Positions 19,760 through 28,799 of a stretch of 64,000 nt of DNA are shown piece after piece. Position numbers and translations under genes: made by a program. The notes beneath the pieces are model-generated. The model saw only the letters and a list, made by a program, of their open reading frames with translations. It did no database searches and was not told where the DNA came from. Position 1 is the first letter of the stretch, and every line of letters starts with the position of its first letter. Source of the stretch: Pseudomonadota bacterium (GTDB lineage Bacteria > Pseudomonadota > Gammaproteobacteria > Steroidobacterales > GCA-2729495); assembly GCA_963204745.1 (NCBI GenBank), contig CAUJHF010000017.1, positions 62,001 to 126,000 of the forward strand, read 5' to 3'.

Positions 19760-20462
19760 TGTGCCGGCTCTGGAATGTCATGGCCTGACCCGCCGCTTCG
19801 TGGAAGGAGGCGTTGTCATCAATGTGCTGAATGGCATAGAGCTGAGCGTCGCACCGGGTGAACGCCTGGCGATAGTCGGCTACTCGGGTGCCGGCAAGAC
19901 CACCCTGCTGCAACTGCTGGGCGGCCTGGATACGCCAACCGCCGGCGAGGTGCGCGTTGGCGGCCAGAACCTTTCGGCAGTCGACAACGCGCAGCGCGGA
20001 CTGATCCGTAACCGGCACCTGGGCTTCGTCTACCAGTTTCATCATCTGCTGCCCGAGTTCACGGCGCTGGAAAATGTGGCCATGCCGCTGCTGGTTCGTC
20101 GTGAACCGGTCGCCGCGATCCGCGTGCGCGCACGTGAGGTTCTGGAACGCGTCGGGCTGGGCGCGAGACTGGATCACCGCCCGGGTGAGTTGTCTGGTGG
20201 CGAGCGTCAGCGCGTTGCGGTCGCCCGCGCACTTGTCACTGAGCCGGCGGTTGTCCTTGCCGACGAACCGACCGGCAACCTGGACCGCAAGACAGGCGAA
20301 ACCGTGCTCGAACTGATGCTGAGCCTCAACCGTGAGGTCGGCGCGAGCCTGGTGATTGTGACCCACGAAGCACGCATCGCCGAACGGATGGGCCGCGTGC
20401 TGCGGCTGCAGGACGGGCGGCTCGACGATATCAGCGCCGAGTACCAGCAGCAGGCTTCATGA
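19752..20462 (+). CDS. lolD: Lipoprotein-releasing ABC transporter ATPase LolD
   Basis: [49 protein letters not shown]. Confidence 0.95.
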   Translation: MNDVPALECHGLTRRFVEGGVVINVLNGIELSVAPGERLAIVGYSGAGKTTLLQLLGGLDTPTAGEVRVGGQNLSAVDNAQRGLIRNRHLGFVYQFHHLLPEFTALENVAMPLLVRREPVAAIRVRAREVLERVGLGARLDHRPGELSGGERQRVAVARALVTEPAVVLADEPTGNLDRKTGETVLELMLSLNREVGASLVIVTHEARIAERMGRVLRLQDGRLDDISAEYQQQAS

Positions 20463-21002
20463 GTCTTTTGTGCGCTGTGCGATGCGGCGGTTGCGGTTGC
20501 GGTTCCGGTATCGCCACAGCGTATTTGCCCGCCAGGCTGCATTGGTCAGGCCATAGCCCAGAACGGCGAGCAGCAGGCCGCCGACGATTGCGCCGAACCA
20601 CAGTGGACGCCAGGCTCTGGCCATGAGGTCGCCAAACTCCGCCCAGGACGAGCCCATGCGGAAATCGCCGGGCGTGATACCGAGCAGATAGTTGCCGAGC
20701 AGATAGTCGCCATACAGGATAGGTGCATAGGTCAGGGGATTGGCAACCCAGATGACCAGCAGGGCGACCGGCAGATTGGCTCTCAAGAGCAGGCCGAGTA
20801 CCAGCGCGAGTGGCGTATGCCCCGGCATGGGCAGTACGGCGACAAACAGCCCGATCGCCATGGCGCTGCTGATGCTGCGACGGTTGATTGAAAGGTAGAC
20901 CGGATGGTGAAGCAGCGACCCGAAGGGCCGCAGATACCACGGCTGCGCCCCGCGTTTCTCGCGATACGCAACAGATAGTCGCCTTAAGAACTTGCGCGGC
21001 AT
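20457..21002 (-). CDS. DUF2062 membrane protein
   Basis: [79 protein letters not shown]. Confidence 0.85.
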   Translation of the reverse strand: MPRKFLRRLSVAYREKRGAQPWYLRPFGSLLHHPVYLSINRRSISSAMAIGLFVAVLPMPGHTPLALVLGLLLRANLPVALLVIWVANPLTYAPILYGDYLLGNYLLGITPGDFRMGSSWAEFGDLMARAWRPLWFGAIVGGLLLAVLGYGLTNAAWRANTLWRYRNRNRNRRIAQRTKDS

Positions 21003-21085
21003 CCCTTACCCTGGATCTGTACTTCCAATGCAGCAGTCGCCCGGCAATCGACAGTACCCGGGCCCGCGCATTATCCCGGTTCTGG

Positions 21086-23467
21086 ATGCCTGCGAATATG
21101 CTCGCTTCGGCTTTTCTCGCCGTGTTGGCGGCTGTTCTGCTTTTGTTTCAGCAAAACCTGCCGTCGATCGGTGTGCTGACAGTTGCAGCCGCCGCAATCC
21201 TTCTTGCGGGCGGTGCGCTGGCTGGCAGGCGAGGGCTGCTTCTGGCCGGATTGGTGGTGCTGGTCGGCGTACGGATCGTTCTCAGCATCAATGCAGTACT
21301 CGCCGATCGCCTGCCGCCAGGAAGTACCGGTACGGATCTCGATGTCCGCGGCAGCATATGCGAGTTTCCGCGCCGGCAGGACGGCTCACTGCGCTTTGTG
21401 CTCGAAACGCAGGGCTCCGGGGACGCAACGCGGGTGCCGAAGCGGATGCTGGTCACCTGGTACGACACTGCGCCGGAGATCTGGCCCGGCGAGGTCTGGC
21501 AGTTGCAGATACGTGTCCGGCCACCGCGCGGCTCGGCCAATCCTGGTGCCTTCGATTTCGAACGATGGCTTTTCAGTGAAGGCATCGGTGCGACCGGCTG
21601 GGTTCGTTCAGGCGGAGTGAACCGTCGTCTGGCTGATGCGCAACCGGCTTGTCCGGCGAGCAGGGCCAGGGCTGCTCTTGCGCGCCGTATGGCCGCACCG
21701 CTGGCCGGCAGGGCGTCAGCGCCTTACGTACTGGGTCTCTCGGTCGGTGCCTACCAGGCGCTGGCGGCGGAGGAGTGGGAGATGTTGCGCCGTACCGGCA
21801 CCATACATCTGATTTCCATCTCCGGTTTCCACATCGCACTGGTCGCAGGTCCATTTGCCCTGCTGGGTCTGCTGTTGGGGCGTGGCCTGCTCGCTGTGGG
21901 GTTCAGTTGCCGGCCCAGGCTGTGGGCAGGCTGGACCGCGGTCTGCGCCGCTGCCATCTACGGTCTGCTGGCCGGATTCAGTGTGCCACTGCTGCGCTCG
22001 GTCGTGATGCTGCTCACTGCTGCCGTGCTGCTGAGCCTGCGTCGCGCTGTCGGCGGGCCGACTGTTCTGGCGGTGGTATTGCTGACAGTGCTGCTGGTCG
22101 AGCCCTTTGCAGTACTGCTGCCGGGATTCTGGCTGTCTTTCGCGGGTGTGGCGATCCTCGTGCTGGTAGCAACTGCCAGTGTTCCGGTGCCCGGTCCGAT
22201 CGGACCAAAGGCTGTGCAGTCCTTTCGGGCGAGAACAGTCGGAAGTGCCCTGAACGCATGTGGCTTGCTGATGCTGACCCAGATCGCGATGACGATCGGT
22301 CTGGCGCCGCTGACGCTGATTTTCTTCGGTCAATTGCCGCTTGCCGGCGCGATTGCAAATTTTGCCGCCGTACCGGCTTTCAGTCTGGTGCTGGTGCCAC
22401 TGACTCTGCTCGCGGCTGCTGTTGCCGGCTTCAGTGCGGAGGCTTCGGTGCCCTTGCTGCGGCTCGCAGCTGACTGTTTTGACGTCTGGCGCAACCTTCT
22501 CGTCTGGTGCGCCGGGTTGCCCTTCGCGGTCTGGCCTCTGCCGGCACCGGGCATGGTGGCGCTCGTGCTGGCGGTGCCGGGCGTGGTCTGGTTTATGTGG
22601 CCGCGTCCCTGGCCGGCGCGCGGCCTCGGGCCGCTGCTGCTCCTTGGATTTCTGGGTGGCGGCACGCCAGCCGTGAACGCGGGTGGCCTGCGGATTGTGG
22701 TGCTGGACGTGGGGCAGGGACTCGCGGTACTGGCTCAGACTGCCAGTCATGCACTGCTCTATGATGCCGGACCGCTATTCAGAAACGGTGATGCGGGAGA
22801 CCGTATCGTCGTGCCCGCCCTGCAGGCGCTGGGTGTGCGACAGCTTGATCAGCTGCTCATTTCACATGCGGATGCCGACCATCGCGGCGGCGCGTGGAGC
22901 GTGATCGAGCGTTACCCCGAGGTCCATGTGTCCGGTGCGGCCCCCAAGGGTGGCCGCAGTGAGCCTTGTGTTGCCGGTCAGAGCTGGGACTGGGACGGCG
23001 TACATTTTGAAATACTGCATCCGGCAGCGGGTTCCGGTCCGATGTCTGACAACAACGGCTCCTGCGTGCTGCTGATCAGTGCCTCGGGCGTCAGCATCCT
23101 GTTGCCCGGTGATATAGAAGCGGAAGCGGAGCAAAGACTGGTTGCCCGCGGCGTGACAGCGCCGGTGGATCTGCTGCTCGCGCCACATCACGGCAGCCGC
23201 TCTTCGTCGTCGCCGGAATTCGTCGCCGCAACTTCGCCGCGCCATGTTGTGTTCGCTGCGGGTTTTGCCAACCGCTGGAATTTTCCTGTGCCGGAGGTCG
23301 TCGCTCGCTGGCAGGCAGCGGGTGCCTGTCTGCTCAATACGGCAGAGGAGGGCGCCTTGCAGTTTGATCTGTCTATTGCCGGCCAGCTCTCGCTCAGTCA
23401 TCGACAGCGTGCCGAAGCGGCGGGTGTGTGGCTGGCCCGGCCCCCGGCAAAGCAGCCCTGCTCCTGA
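21086..23467 (+). CDS. comEC: DNA internalization competence protein ComEC/Rec2
   Basis: RRTGTIHLISISGFHIALVAGPFALLGLL (competence domain) and C-terminal metallo-beta-lactamase-like domain (ISHADADHRGG, LLAPHHGSRSSSS); start at 21086 inferred. Confidence 0.9.
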   Translation: MPANMLASAFLAVLAAVLLLFQQNLPSIGVLTVAAAAILLAGGALAGRRGLLLAGLVVLVGVRIVLSINAVLADRLPPGSTGTDLDVRGSICEFPRRQDGSLRFVLETQGSGDATRVPKRMLVTWYDTAPEIWPGEVWQLQIRVRPPRGSANPGAFDFERWLFSEGIGATGWVRSGGVNRRLADAQPACPASRARAALARRMAAPLAGRASAPYVLGLSVGAYQALAAEEWEMLRRTGTIHLISISGFHIALVAGPFALLGLLLGRGLLAVGFSCRPRLWAGWTAVCAAAIYGLLAGFSVPLLRSVVMLLTAAVLLSLRRAVGGPTVLAVVLLTVLLVEPFAVLLPGFWLSFAGVAILVLVATASVPVPGPIGPKAVQSFRARTVGSALNACGLLMLTQIAMTIGLAPLTLIFFGQLPLAGAIANFAAVPAFSLVLVPLTLLAAAVAGFSAEASVPLLRLAADCFDVWRNLLVWCAGLPFAVWPLPAPGMVALVLAVPGVVWFMWPRPWPARGLGPLLLLGFLGGGTPAVNAGGLRIVVLDVGQGLAVLAQTASHALLYDAGPLFRNGDAGDRIVVPALQALGVRQLDQLLISHADADHRGGAWSVIERYPEVHVSGAAPKGGRSEPCVAGQSWDWDGVHFEILHPAAGSGPMSDNNGSCVLLISASGVSILLPGDIEAEAEQRLVARGVTAPVDLLLAPHHGSRSSSSPEFVAATSPRHVVFAAGFANRWNFPVPEVVARWQAAGACLLNTAEEGALQFDLSIAGQLSLSHRQRAEAAGVWLARPPAKQPCS

Positions 23468-23517
23468 GTCGCCAACTGCGCTGTTGCCTGTCCCGGTCAG
23501 TGCCCGCCGATGTATAG

Positions 23518-24180
23518 TTGCGGCCAGTTCAGACAGGTCATGTGCGCATGCTGGAGATCGTGATATCGGGCGGCTGGGTGATGGTGCCCATTATTCTCTG
23601 TTCGATCGTGGCGGCGGCAATCATTCTTGAACGGTTGTGGACCCTGCAACCGCGACGCGTGGTACCGCGCAATCTGTCGCGGCAGGTCTGGGAGTGGATC
23701 AGCAATAACCAGCTCAACCATCAGCGCATCGAGGAATTGCGGCGTGGTTCTCCGCTGGGGCAGATTCTTGCCGCAGGGCTGGCGAGCCGGCAGCAGGACC
23801 GCACCAGTCTCAAGGAGGTCGTTGAAGATACCGGACGGCATGTCGTGCACGAACTGGAGCGCTACCTCAATACGCTCGGTACCATCGCGGCGATATCGCC
23901 GCTGCTCGGGCTGCTGGGTACCGTTACCGGGATGATCCGGACATTTTCTGCGCTCACCGCCAATACGGCCGGCGACCCCTCGGCACTGGCGGGCGGAATT
24001 TCAGAGGCGCTGATCACCACTGCCGCAGGCCTGATGGTGGCGATTCCGGCGCTGATCGGCTATCGCTATCTGCGCGGTCGTGTGGATGCGCTGGTGGTGC
24101 AGATGGAGAAGGATGCCATCGGGCTGGTCGCAGCCCTGCAGCGCAAGCAGTACATGGAAGGCCTCGGGCAGTCCAGATGA
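23518..24180 (+). CDS. exbB: MotA/TolQ/ExbB proton channel family protein
   Basis: GTIAAISPLLGLLGTVTGMIRTF; GGISEALITTAAGLMVAIPALIGY. Confidence 0.92.
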   Translation: MRPVQTGHVRMLEIVISGGWVMVPIILCSIVAAAIILERLWTLQPRRVVPRNLSRQVWEWISNNQLNHQRIEELRRGSPLGQILAAGLASRQQDRTSLKEVVEDTGRHVVHELERYLNTLGTIAAISPLLGLLGTVTGMIRTFSALTANTAGDPSALAGGISEALITTAAGLMVAIPALIGYRYLRGRVDALVVQMEKDAIGLVAALQRKQYMEGLGQSR

Positions 24181-24608
24181 GGCTGCGCAACAGCACGGCC
24201 CGCGATGAGCCGGATCTGAACATGACCTCGCTGATCGACGTGGTATTGCTGCTGCTGATTTTCTTCATGCTCACCACGACCTTCGTCCGTCCATCGCGGA
24301 TTTCCATCCGGCTTCCCGAGGCTGATGTTGTATCCGCAGTTGCGCCCGAACGTGAGGAGCTGGAAATTTCCGTGACCAGTGCGGGCGAATACCGGGTCAA
24401 TGGACGAGCCCTTGTGGATTCACGTCCCGAGACACTGGAGGCGGCCATCCGCACGGTCATGCCGGATGTAGAGAAGCGGCAGCTCACACTGAGCGCTGAT
24501 GGCCGGGCCAGTCACCAGGCTGTGGTGACGGCAATGGATGTTGCCGGCCGGCTGGGGTTTGTCGAGGTCCGGATCACTACCACCCGGACCCAGCAGGCAG
24601 ACCAGTAA
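24177..24608 (+). CDS. exbD: ExbD/TolR biopolymer transport protein
   Basis: PDLNMTSLIDVVLLLLIFFMLTTTF. Confidence 0.94.
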   Translation: MRLRNSTARDEPDLNMTSLIDVVLLLLIFFMLTTTFVRPSRISIRLPEADVVSAVAPEREELEISVTSAGEYRVNGRALVDSRPETLEAAIRTVMPDVEKRQLTLSADGRASHQAVVTAMDVAGRLGFVEVRITTTRTQQADQ

Positions 24609-24611
24609 CAG

Positions 24612-26405
24612 GTGAATATGCCGGACCGCAATCCGCCAGCGCGTGAGCTGAGCCCCGGCCAGATCTACCGGCGGCTGCTCGGCTACTGCCTTCCGTACTG
24701 GAAGGTTTTCATCATCGCCGCGCTGGGTATGGCGGTGTATGCAGCCACGGATACCGGCTTTGCATACCTGATCAACAAGCTGATTGCTGCGATCGGTGCG
24801 CCACCTTCCACTGAGGAGCCGTACCAGGGCCTGATCCGTCGCTGGTTGCCGCTTGGTATCCTGGTGCTGTTCCTGGTTCGCGGTACCGGCGAGTTTGCTT
24901 CGACCTATGGCATTGGCTGGATCGGCCGCCAGATCATCAAGAAGCTCCGTGGCGAAGTGTTCACGAAGTTCCTTTATCTGCCCACACGGTTTTTTGACAC
25001 CACTGTTGCCGGCATGCAGCTTTCCAAGCTGACCTTCAATATCGAACAGGTTGCCGATGCGACTTCAAACGTGGTCACGGTACTTGTCCGCGACAGTCTC
25101 ACCACAGTCGGGCTGATCGGCTACATGATCTATCTGAGTCCGGTGCTCACGGCATTCGTATTTATCGCCGCGCCGGTGCTGGCGCTGTTGATCAGAACGC
25201 TTGCACGCATGTTTCGCCGCCACAGCACGCGTATCCAGGATTCCATGGGCGATCTGACCCGCATCACTACCGAGGTGCTGCAGAGTCACCGGATCATCAA
25301 GATATTCAATGGCCAGGAGTACGAAGCACGCCGCTTTGAAGAGGCCAACGAGAAAAATCGCCGGATGAACATGCGGTTGTTCGCGACCAAGGCGATCGGC
25401 GACGGAATCACCGTATTCCTCGCAGCCATCGGCCTCGCTGGTGTCGTTTTTGTCGCCACCCAGGACGCCGTGCGCGAAGCGCTGAATGTGGGCGATTTCG
25501 GTGGTTTCATCGCCGCGCTGCTGTTGTTGATGCGGCCGCTGAAGGCGCTGACCAATGTGAATTCGGCCTTGCAGCGTGGTATCGCGGGTGGTGCCAGCGT
25601 GTTTCGCCTGCTCGACGAGGGGGGTGAACGCGATACCGGGACGCTGGTGCCGGAGCGGGTCAGCGGCAAAGTCGAGTTCCGGGATGTCAGTTTTGAATAC
25701 GCCGCCGATCAGGGCAGCGTACTGCACAACATCGGGCTGATGGTCCCTGCCGGCCAGACACTGGCGATTGTCGGCCGATCGGGCAGCGGCAAGAGTTCGC
25801 TGGTCGGGCTGCTGCCGCGTTTTTACGATGCAGGCTCGGGGACAGTGCTCATTGATGATCAGCCGGTTGGCAGCTACCGGTTGTCGGCACTGCGCAACCA
25901 GATCAGTCTGGTCAGCCAGGAAGTGGTGCTGTTCAACGACACGATTGCCGGCAATATCGCCTATGGCAGCTGCCAGAACGCGACGCGTGCGGATATCGAA
26001 GCAGCTGCGCGCGCCGCTTATGTCGATGAGTTTACAAGCCAGTTGCCCGACGGACTGGACACCTGGGTCGGTGACCGCGGCGTGCTGCTCTCCGGTGGTC
26101 AGCGCCAACGCATCGCGATCGCACGGGCGCTGCTCAAGAACGCGCCGATCCTGATTCTCGACGAGGCAACCTCGGCGCTTGATACGGAATCCGAGCGCCG
26201 GATCCAGGCAGCGCTCGCGCAGCTGATGAAGAACCGCACGACGTTTGTCATCGCCCATCGTCTTTCGACGATCGAAAGTGCAGACCGGATCATCGTCATG
26301 TCGGAAGGCAGGATCGTCGAGGCTGGCAGTCATCCCGAGCTGCTGGCGGCGGGAGGCCAGTATGCCAATCTGCATCGGCTGCAGTTCCGGGATGACGCAG
26401 CCTGA
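24612..26405 (+). CDS. msbA: Lipid A export permease/ATP-binding protein MsbA
   Basis: Fused TM + ABC (GRSGSGKSSLVGLLPRF, LSGGQRQRIAIARAL); followed by lpxK. Confidence 0.95.
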   Translation: MNMPDRNPPARELSPGQIYRRLLGYCLPYWKVFIIAALGMAVYAATDTGFAYLINKLIAAIGAPPSTEEPYQGLIRRWLPLGILVLFLVRGTGEFASTYGIGWIGRQIIKKLRGEVFTKFLYLPTRFFDTTVAGMQLSKLTFNIEQVADATSNVVTVLVRDSLTTVGLIGYMIYLSPVLTAFVFIAAPVLALLIRTLARMFRRHSTRIQDSMGDLTRITTEVLQSHRIIKIFNGQEYEARRFEEANEKNRRMNMRLFATKAIGDGITVFLAAIGLAGVVFVATQDAVREALNVGDFGGFIAALLLLMRPLKALTNVNSALQRGIAGGASVFRLLDEGGERDTGTLVPERVSGKVEFRDVSFEYAADQGSVLHNIGLMVPAGQTLAIVGRSGSGKSSLVGLLPRFYDAGSGTVLIDDQPVGSYRLSALRNQISLVSQEVVLFNDTIAGNIAYGSCQNATRADIEAAARAAYVDEFTSQLPDGLDTWVGDRGVLLSGGQRQRIAIARALLKNAPILILDEATSALDTESERRIQAALAQLMKNRTTFVIAHRLSTIESADRIIVMSEGRIVEAGSHPELLAAGGQYANLHRLQFRDDAA

Positions 26406-27387
26406 CCCCGTCCGGCGGCTGGAAGCGCTCTGGCACAGCAGATCGCCGGCGGTCCTGCCGCTGTTGCCGCTGGCGTGGATTTTCGGATTGGCAGTACAAG
26501 TGCGTCGCTGGTTCTGGCGATCGGGACCGGGTCGGCCGCAGCGACTGCCTGTACCGGTGATTGTGGTCGGTAATATCACGGTGGGCGGCACGGGCAAGAC
26601 ACCCGTGGTCGACTGGCTGGTGCGTGCCTGCAGCGCGGCGGGCTTCAGGCCCGGTATCGCCAGTCGCGGCTATGGCGGCCGGGCCCGGGCTGCACCCTAC
26701 ATGGTGCAGCCCGGCGATGATCCTGCCGAGGTTGGCGACGAGCCCCTGTTGTTGCAGCACCGGACCGGCGTGCCAGTCTGCATCTGTCCGGACCGCGTTG
26801 CTGCCGGAAAGCGTCTGCTGGAGGAGGGCGTCAATCTGGTCATTGCCGACGACGGACTGCAGCACTATCGCCTGGCGCGAGATATCGAGATTGCCGTTGT
26901 CGATGGTGAGCGACGCTTTGGTAACGGCTGGATGCTGCCGGCCGGACCGCTGCGCGAGCCCCGCAGCCGCCTGGCTGAAGTTGATGCGGTGTTGCTGAAT
27001 GGTGGCGAGGCCTTTGCAGATGGCACCGTGTTTCAGGTCCGGATCAAGGACGCCATCGCGCTGGATGGCAGCAAATATCGCAGCCTGGAAGGTTTTCGCG
27101 GTCAGCAGGTCCGTGCGCTGGCAGGCGTCGGCAACCCGCAGCGGTTTTATGCCCAACTCGCTGCCGCCGGCATGGAGGTGATTCCGGTGCCGGTGGCCGA
27201 TCATCAAAGAGTGTCACTTGAGGCACTGTTTCAGGACGCGAACACGCCGGTCTTCATGACGGAAAAAGACGCCGTAAAATACCGGCCATTGCCAGGCTGT
27301 GAGCTGTGGGTGGTGCCGATGGAAATCGACATGCCCGACGCGTTCCGGGTGTTTATGCTCGCTCGTCTGGCGGAATTGTCTGTTTGA
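26392..27387 (+). CDS. lpxK: Tetraacyldisaccharide 4'-kinase
   Basis: VIVVGNITVGGTGKTPVVDWLV, SRGYGG, DDGLQHYRLARDIEI; ATG at 26392. Confidence 0.96.
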   Translation: MTQPDPVRRLEALWHSRSPAVLPLLPLAWIFGLAVQVRRWFWRSGPGRPQRLPVPVIVVGNITVGGTGKTPVVDWLVRACSAAGFRPGIASRGYGGRARAAPYMVQPGDDPAEVGDEPLLLQHRTGVPVCICPDRVAAGKRLLEEGVNLVIADDGLQHYRLARDIEIAVVDGERRFGNGWMLPAGPLREPRSRLAEVDAVLLNGGEAFADGTVFQVRIKDAIALDGSKYRSLEGFRGQQVRALAGVGNPQRFYAQLAAAGMEVIPVPVADHQRVSLEALFQDANTPVFMTEKDAVKYRPLPGCELWVVPMEIDMPDAFRVFMLARLAELSV

Positions 27388-27400
27388 TCAGGTTGGATTG

Positions 27401-28183
27401 ATGTCGCTTGCAAAATTCAGGGTGGTGATTCCGGCGCGCTACGCGGCATCCCGCTTTCCGGGCAAACTGCTCGCCGATCTGGCGGGTCGTCCGGTGCTGG
27501 AGCATGTCTGGCGACAGGCCCGCCAGAGCGGGGCACTGGAGGTGGTGGTCGCCACTGATGACGAGCGCATCATGGCGGCGGCACGGGGCTTTGGTGCCGA
27601 AGCGGTACTGACTTCAGCGCAGCATCGCTCGGGAACGGAACGCGCAGCCGAAGTGGCAGACCTGCGGGACTGGCCGGACGAGGATCTGGTCGTGAACTGT
27701 CAGGGTGATGCGCCGCTGCTGCCAGCCGCCAGTATCGACCAGGTTGCCGAACTGCTGGCGGCGCATGCGGGTGCGGCAATCGCGACGCTGTGTACGCGGA
27801 TTGCACGGGCAGAAGACTACCGCAGCCCCCATGTGGTCAAGGTGGTCAGTGATGCCGAAGGCCGCGCGCTGTATTTCAGTCGCGCGCCGATCCCGGCCGC
27901 AGGTCATATGGGCGGCCTGCCTGCGGCAGAGCAGGGCGGTTTTCCGGTCAGCGCCCGGCACATCGGGCTGTATGCTTATCGCATCGGCGCGCTTCGCACG
28001 CTGGCCGCGTCTCCGCCATGCTATATCGAGCAATGCGAGAACCTGGAGCAATTGCGCGCCATGTGGATGGGTCTCGAGATCCGTGTTGCACAGGCGCGTG
28101 AGCCGCACGGTCCGGATATCGATACGCCCGAAGATCTCCAGCGCGCGCTGGAGTTCATGGCGGTTGCAGGTAAGGCAGTATGA
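27401..28183 (+). CDS. kdsB: 3-deoxy-manno-octulosonate cytidylyltransferase
   Basis: FRVVIPARYAASRFPGKLLADLAGRPVLEHV; VVNCQGDAPLLP; ATG at 27401. Confidence 0.96.
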   Translation: MSLAKFRVVIPARYAASRFPGKLLADLAGRPVLEHVWRQARQSGALEVVVATDDERIMAAARGFGAEAVLTSAQHRSGTERAAEVADLRDWPDEDLVVNCQGDAPLLPAASIDQVAELLAAHAGAAIATLCTRIARAEDYRSPHVVKVVSDAEGRALYFSRAPIPAAGHMGGLPAAEQGGFPVSARHIGLYAYRIGALRTLAASPPCYIEQCENLEQLRAMWMGLEIRVAQAREPHGPDIDTPEDLQRALEFMAVAGKAV

Positions 28184-28725
28184 AATTTCCGTGGAGCAGG
28201 CAGTCACCGGCACCTGAAACGTTCCGGGTACTTTTGGTCTGCATGGGCAACATATGTCGCTCGCCTATGGCTGAAGGCATTCTCCGGCAGCGTCTGGCAG
28301 CGCGTCAGCCGGTCTTGCCGGTAGAGGTGGATTCGGCCGGCACACATGGCTACCACGAAGGCGCGCCGCCCGATCCGCGTGCGCAGTCTGCGGCGTTGCG
28401 TCGTGGTGTGGATATCTCGAAGCTCCGGGCACGACAGGTCGAGGCCGTAGACTTCATCCGCTTCGATCTGCTGCTCGCGATGGATGAGGACAACCGCACC
28501 GCGCTGTTTGAAGTGGCCCCTGAGGAGCATCACGGAAAAGTCCGGCTGCTGCTGGAATTCAGCCCCGAACAGACACCGCGCAGTGTGCCCGATCCGTATT
28601 ACGGCGGCAGTCTGGGTTTCGAGCGTGTACTCGATATGGTTGAGGAATCCATGGCCGGTTTGCTCGACGAGCTTGAGCGTCTCAGCGCAGACAAGGCCCG
28701 GCACCTCGCCGATCACAATTCCTGA
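28180..28725 (+). CDS. Low-molecular-weight protein-tyrosine phosphatase
   Basis: VLLVCMGNICRSPMAEGIL (CX5R) and DPYYGG. Confidence 0.95.
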   Translation: MKFPWSRQSPAPETFRVLLVCMGNICRSPMAEGILRQRLAARQPVLPVEVDSAGTHGYHEGAPPDPRAQSAALRRGVDISKLRARQVEAVDFIRFDLLLAMDEDNRTALFEVAPEEHHGKVRLLLEFSPEQTPRSVPDPYYGGSLGFERVLDMVEESMAGLLDELERLSADKARHLADHNS

Positions 28726-28740
28726 CTAGCAGGGCAAGCC

Positions 28741-28770
28741 GGTCACGCCAGTGTTCAGGCTGGCGTGACC
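28741..28770. terminator. Perfect 11-bp hairpin between convergent genes (possible bidirectional terminator)
   Basis: GGTCACGCCAG-tgttcagg-CTGGCGTGACC between the stops of the LMW-PTP and rne; no clear U-tract. Confidence 0.5.
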
Positions 28771-28799
28771 ATGGCTCCAAATCGTCATCGGCCTCTTGC

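Noticed and set aside
21716-22750. 344-aa Gln/His-rich minus-strand ORF
   Set aside because: Complement of the hydrophobic Leu/Ala/Val codons of comEC; artefact.
25065-26597. 510-aa minus-strand ORF antisense to msbA
   Set aside because: Shadow ORF in high-GC coding DNA; low-complexity, no recognisable domain, and the plus strand encodes a clear MsbA.
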